A stretch of 6,940 nucleotides of DNA. It comes from Alphaproteobacteria bacterium. GTDB lineage: Bacteria > Pseudomonadota > Alphaproteobacteria > CAAHEQ01 > UBA3637. The translations under genes and the position numbers were made by a program. The DNA is taken from contig JAFXFY010000227.1 of assembly GCA_017513365.1 (NCBI GenBank), positions 1 to 6,940 on the forward strand, in the 5' to 3' direction. Below are positions 5,738 through 6,940 of the stretch, piece by piece (the stretch's first letter is position 1; the number at the start of each line of letters is the position of its first letter). The notes under the pieces are model-generated. The model made no database searches. It saw nothing but the letters and a program-made list of their open reading frames with translations, and had not been told where the DNA came from.

Positions 5738-5767
5738 AAAGAAAAAACTTTCAGAAGAGGGAATAAA

Positions 5768-6427
5768 ATGGCAAAAAAAGAACCAAAACAACAAAAAACA
5801 ACCCTAAAAACATATTTTTTAACCGGTATTTTGGTAACGGCACCGATAGGTTTAACCATTTGGCTCGCTTGGGAAATTGCCTCTTATATAGATTCGCAAG
5901 TCATCGGGTTGATACCAGATAAATATAATCCGACAACTTATCTGCCATATGGTATACCGGGGTTGGGGATTTTATTGTTGGTGGCATTTTTAATTGTTGT
6001 TGGGATGTTCACGGCCAGTTATTTCGGCCGAATCGGTGCCAAGTTTTGGAAACGCTTAATTGCCAGAATGCCGGTGCTATCCGGTGTCTATAACGCCTTT
6101 AAAAAGATTTTTGAAACAATGTTGGGGGCGGGTAAAGAAACGGCATTCAGAAAAGCGGTGTTAGTAGAATTTCCCCGCCGTGATATGTGGACAATTGCTT
6201 TTGTGGCCGGTGCTACCTATGAAGGCGTGCAAGATAAATTTAAATCTGAATTGATTAGCGTGTATGTGCCGACTACACCTAACCCGACATCAGGATACTT
6301 TGTTTATGTGCCGAAAAAAGATATTATAGAATTGGATATCGGTGTAGATGAAGCCTTTAAAATGGTGATTTCTACGGGTATCGTTAATCCGGAAAAGGTG
6401 AAAAAGGTAAAATCGGGTAAATTGTGA
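5768..6427 (+). CDS. DUF502-family inner-membrane protein
   Basis: The protein has 219 residues. The ATG at 5768 is chosen because AGAGGG (5756-5761) lies 6 nt before it. The open frame extends upstream to 5600, but that part is Phe/Cys/Ser-rich, has no binding site and covers both promoters. A Lys/Gln-rich N-terminus (3-14) precedes a hydrophobic helix (16-39, with L-V-T-A-P-I-G-L-T), a short loop with NPTTYLPYGIPGLG (54-67), and a second helix (64-86). The C-terminal domain has F-P-R-R-D-M-W-T, then V-Y-V-P-T-T-P-N-P-T-S-G (P171-G176 at the core) and P-K-K-D-I-I-E-L-D, which are the conserved marks of the DUF502 family. Both termini are probably cytoplasmic with a hairpin in the inner membrane. 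The molecular function of the family is not established to my knowledge. The gene is transcribed alone and faces the repeat gene at the right edge. Confidence 0.92.
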   Translation: MAKKEPKQQKTTLKTYFLTGILVTAPIGLTIWLAWEIASYIDSQVIGLIPDKYNPTTYLPYGIPGLGILLLVAFLIVVGMFTASYFGRIGAKFWKRLIARMPVLSGVYNAFKKIFETMLGAGKETAFRKAVLVEFPRRDMWTIAFVAGATYEGVQDKFKSELISVYVPTTPNPTSGYFVYVPKKDIIELDIGVDEAFKMVISTGIVNPEKVKKVKSGKL

Positions 6428-6456
6428 AAAATATTGTTTGACTACGAAAAAGAAAC

Positions 6457-6479
6457 TCATCAGACTATCTGGTGATTTT
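6457..6479 (+). terminator. Weak terminator after the DUF502 gene
   Basis: TCATCAG / CTGGTGA pair over 7 bp (one G-T wobble) around ACTAT, followed by TTTT. It is short, so it may be a modest terminator; it is the only + strand candidate in the 100 nt after the stop at 6427. Confidence 0.45.
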
Positions 6480-6524
6480 CTAAATACAAAAAAGAAGGGG
6501 ATAATTTGATATTATCCCCTCTTT
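6480..6524 (-). terminator. Terminator of the right-edge repeat gene
   Basis: AGGGGATAAT (6496-6505) pairs perfectly with ATTATCCCCT (6511-6520) around a 5-nt loop. A run TTCTTTTTTTGTATTT follows on the - strand only; the + strand side has just TTT. The hairpin begins 7 nt after the stop codon at 6527-6529. Confidence 0.85.
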
Positions 6525-6526
6525 CC

Positions 6527-6940
6527 CTAACGTCCGCCTTTTCTTGCTCCAGTGGGAATGACCGTTGGAGTGGCCCTCGGTGCCATATTATGATAAATAT
6601 TCCCCCCAACCTTTTCCGGTGCGCCTTCAAGAGAGGTGATTTTTGTATTATTGCAATGAAACCTACCGCCAACTTCTTTCGGAGCCCCTTTCAGAGAGGT
6701 AATTTTTGTATCATTGCAATAAAAACTACCGCCAACCTTTTCCGGCGCTCCTTCAAGGGAGGTGATGTTTGTATGGATACAATTAAAATCTCGCCCAACT
6801 TCTTTCGGAGCCCCTTTAAGAGAGGTAATTTTTGTATCATTGCAATAAAAAACACCTCCAACTTTTTCCGGCGCTCCTTCAAGGGAGGTGATGTTTGTGT
6901 TAGTGCAATAAAAATCTCCTTCAACTTTTTTCGGAGTCCC
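6527..6940 (-). CDS. Tandem-repeat (LRR-like) protein, C-terminal end, 5' partial
   Basis: Reading the - strand from the right edge in the frame that ends at TAG (6529-6527) gives 137 residues without a stop. No start codon falls in a sensible place, so the gene begins beyond 6940. The residues form five 21-residue units of the pattern G-A-P-x-x-V-G-G-x-F-x-C-x-x-T-x-I-T-S-L-(E/K), then a sixth, degrading unit and a tail ending V-I-P-T-G-A-R-K-G-G-R. The conserved Val, Phe, Cys, Ile and Leu would face the core of a solenoid; residues after Gly and around Cys vary. Repeats of the type 'S-L-x-G-x-P-x-x-V-x-G-x-F-x-C' occur in phage and bacterial repeat proteins related to leucine-rich repeats; they usually act in binding, but no function is shown here. 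Overlapping open frames on the same strand at 6460-6672 and 6691-6924 are shadows kept open because the unit is 63 bp. It converges on the DUF502 gene. Confidence 0.88.
   Translation of the reverse strand, partial: GTPKKVEGDFYCTNTNITSLEGAPEKVGGVFYCNDTKITSLKGAPKEVGRDFNCIHTNITSLEGAPEKVGGSFYCNDTKITSLKGAPKEVGGRFHCNNTKITSLEGAPEKVGGNIYHNMAPRATPTVIPTGARKGGR
6626..6940 (-). repeat. Five tandem 63-bp coding repeats in alternating A/B pairs
   Basis: Units on the - strand: 6940-6878 (B), 6877-6815 (A), 6814-6752 (B), 6751-6689 (A), 6688-6626 (B). A units read G-A-P-E-K-V-G-G and end S-L-K; B units read P-K-(K/E)-V and end S-L-E. The two A units match at 58 of 63 bases and the first two B units at 52 of 63, so the period of closest match is 126 bp. 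The array probably continues past the window. Confidence 0.9.

Noticed and set aside
5600..5767. N-terminal extension of the DUF502 protein by 56 residues
   Set aside because: It has no ribosome binding site, an atypical Cys/Phe/Ser-rich composition, and overlaps the rplU -35 and the gene's own promoter. The ATG at 5768 has a good site and gives a normal DUF502 N-terminus.
6460..6924. Two - strand open frames (6460-6672 and 6691-6924) with ATG starts
   Set aside because: They are in a different frame from the regular G-A-P-x-x-V-G-G repeat and stay open only because the unit is a multiple of three. They translate to irregular Lys/Leu/Pro-rich sequence without binding sites, and one runs through the terminator.

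Overview
The window looks like ordinary chromosome of an AT-rich alphaproteobacterium with a few accessory genes set into it. Support for this comes from an alphaproteobacterial-style ComEC/Rec2 C-terminus, a small lipoprotein with the Trp-x-Tyr / Arg-His-x-Glu pattern common in that class, a DUF502 membrane protein, and an rplU-rpmA operon without the N-terminal L27 extension of Firmicutes. An uncultured host- or gut-associated lineage is plausible from the base composition and the ankyrin, Fic and repeat-protein genes, but that is inference; no species is claimed.

Left block (1-2820, + strand): the 3' end of a ComEC/Rec2-like gene, a membrane-anchored ankyrin-repeat protein, a small lipoprotein and hisS are packed head to tail with gaps of 1-19 nt, each with its own Shine-Dalgarno. 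The block ends at a strong, near-symmetrical hairpin that can stop transcription from both sides.

Middle block (2821-4850, - strand): two accessory genes, each with its own TATAAT extended -10 promoter. One encodes a 177-residue protein of unknown function with a central hydrophobic segment. The other encodes a 346-residue Fic-fold protein whose catalytic histidine is replaced by glutamine. The fic terminator hairpin includes the gene's own last codons and stop.

Right block (4850-6427): the housekeeping rplU-rpmA operon runs leftward from a near-consensus promoter and ends in a GAAA-tetraloop hairpin. A DUF502 membrane protein gene runs rightward from a divergent promoter.

Right edge (6428-6940): this stretch is not empty. 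Read on the - strand without requiring a start codon, it is the 3' end of a repeat protein made of 21-residue units (63 bp each, arranged in alternating pairs of 126 bp). It continues beyond the window and ends in its own terminator. This cut-off gene is the most notable item, together with the degenerate Fic protein and a short C-terminal tail resemblance between the repeat protein and the 177-residue protein.
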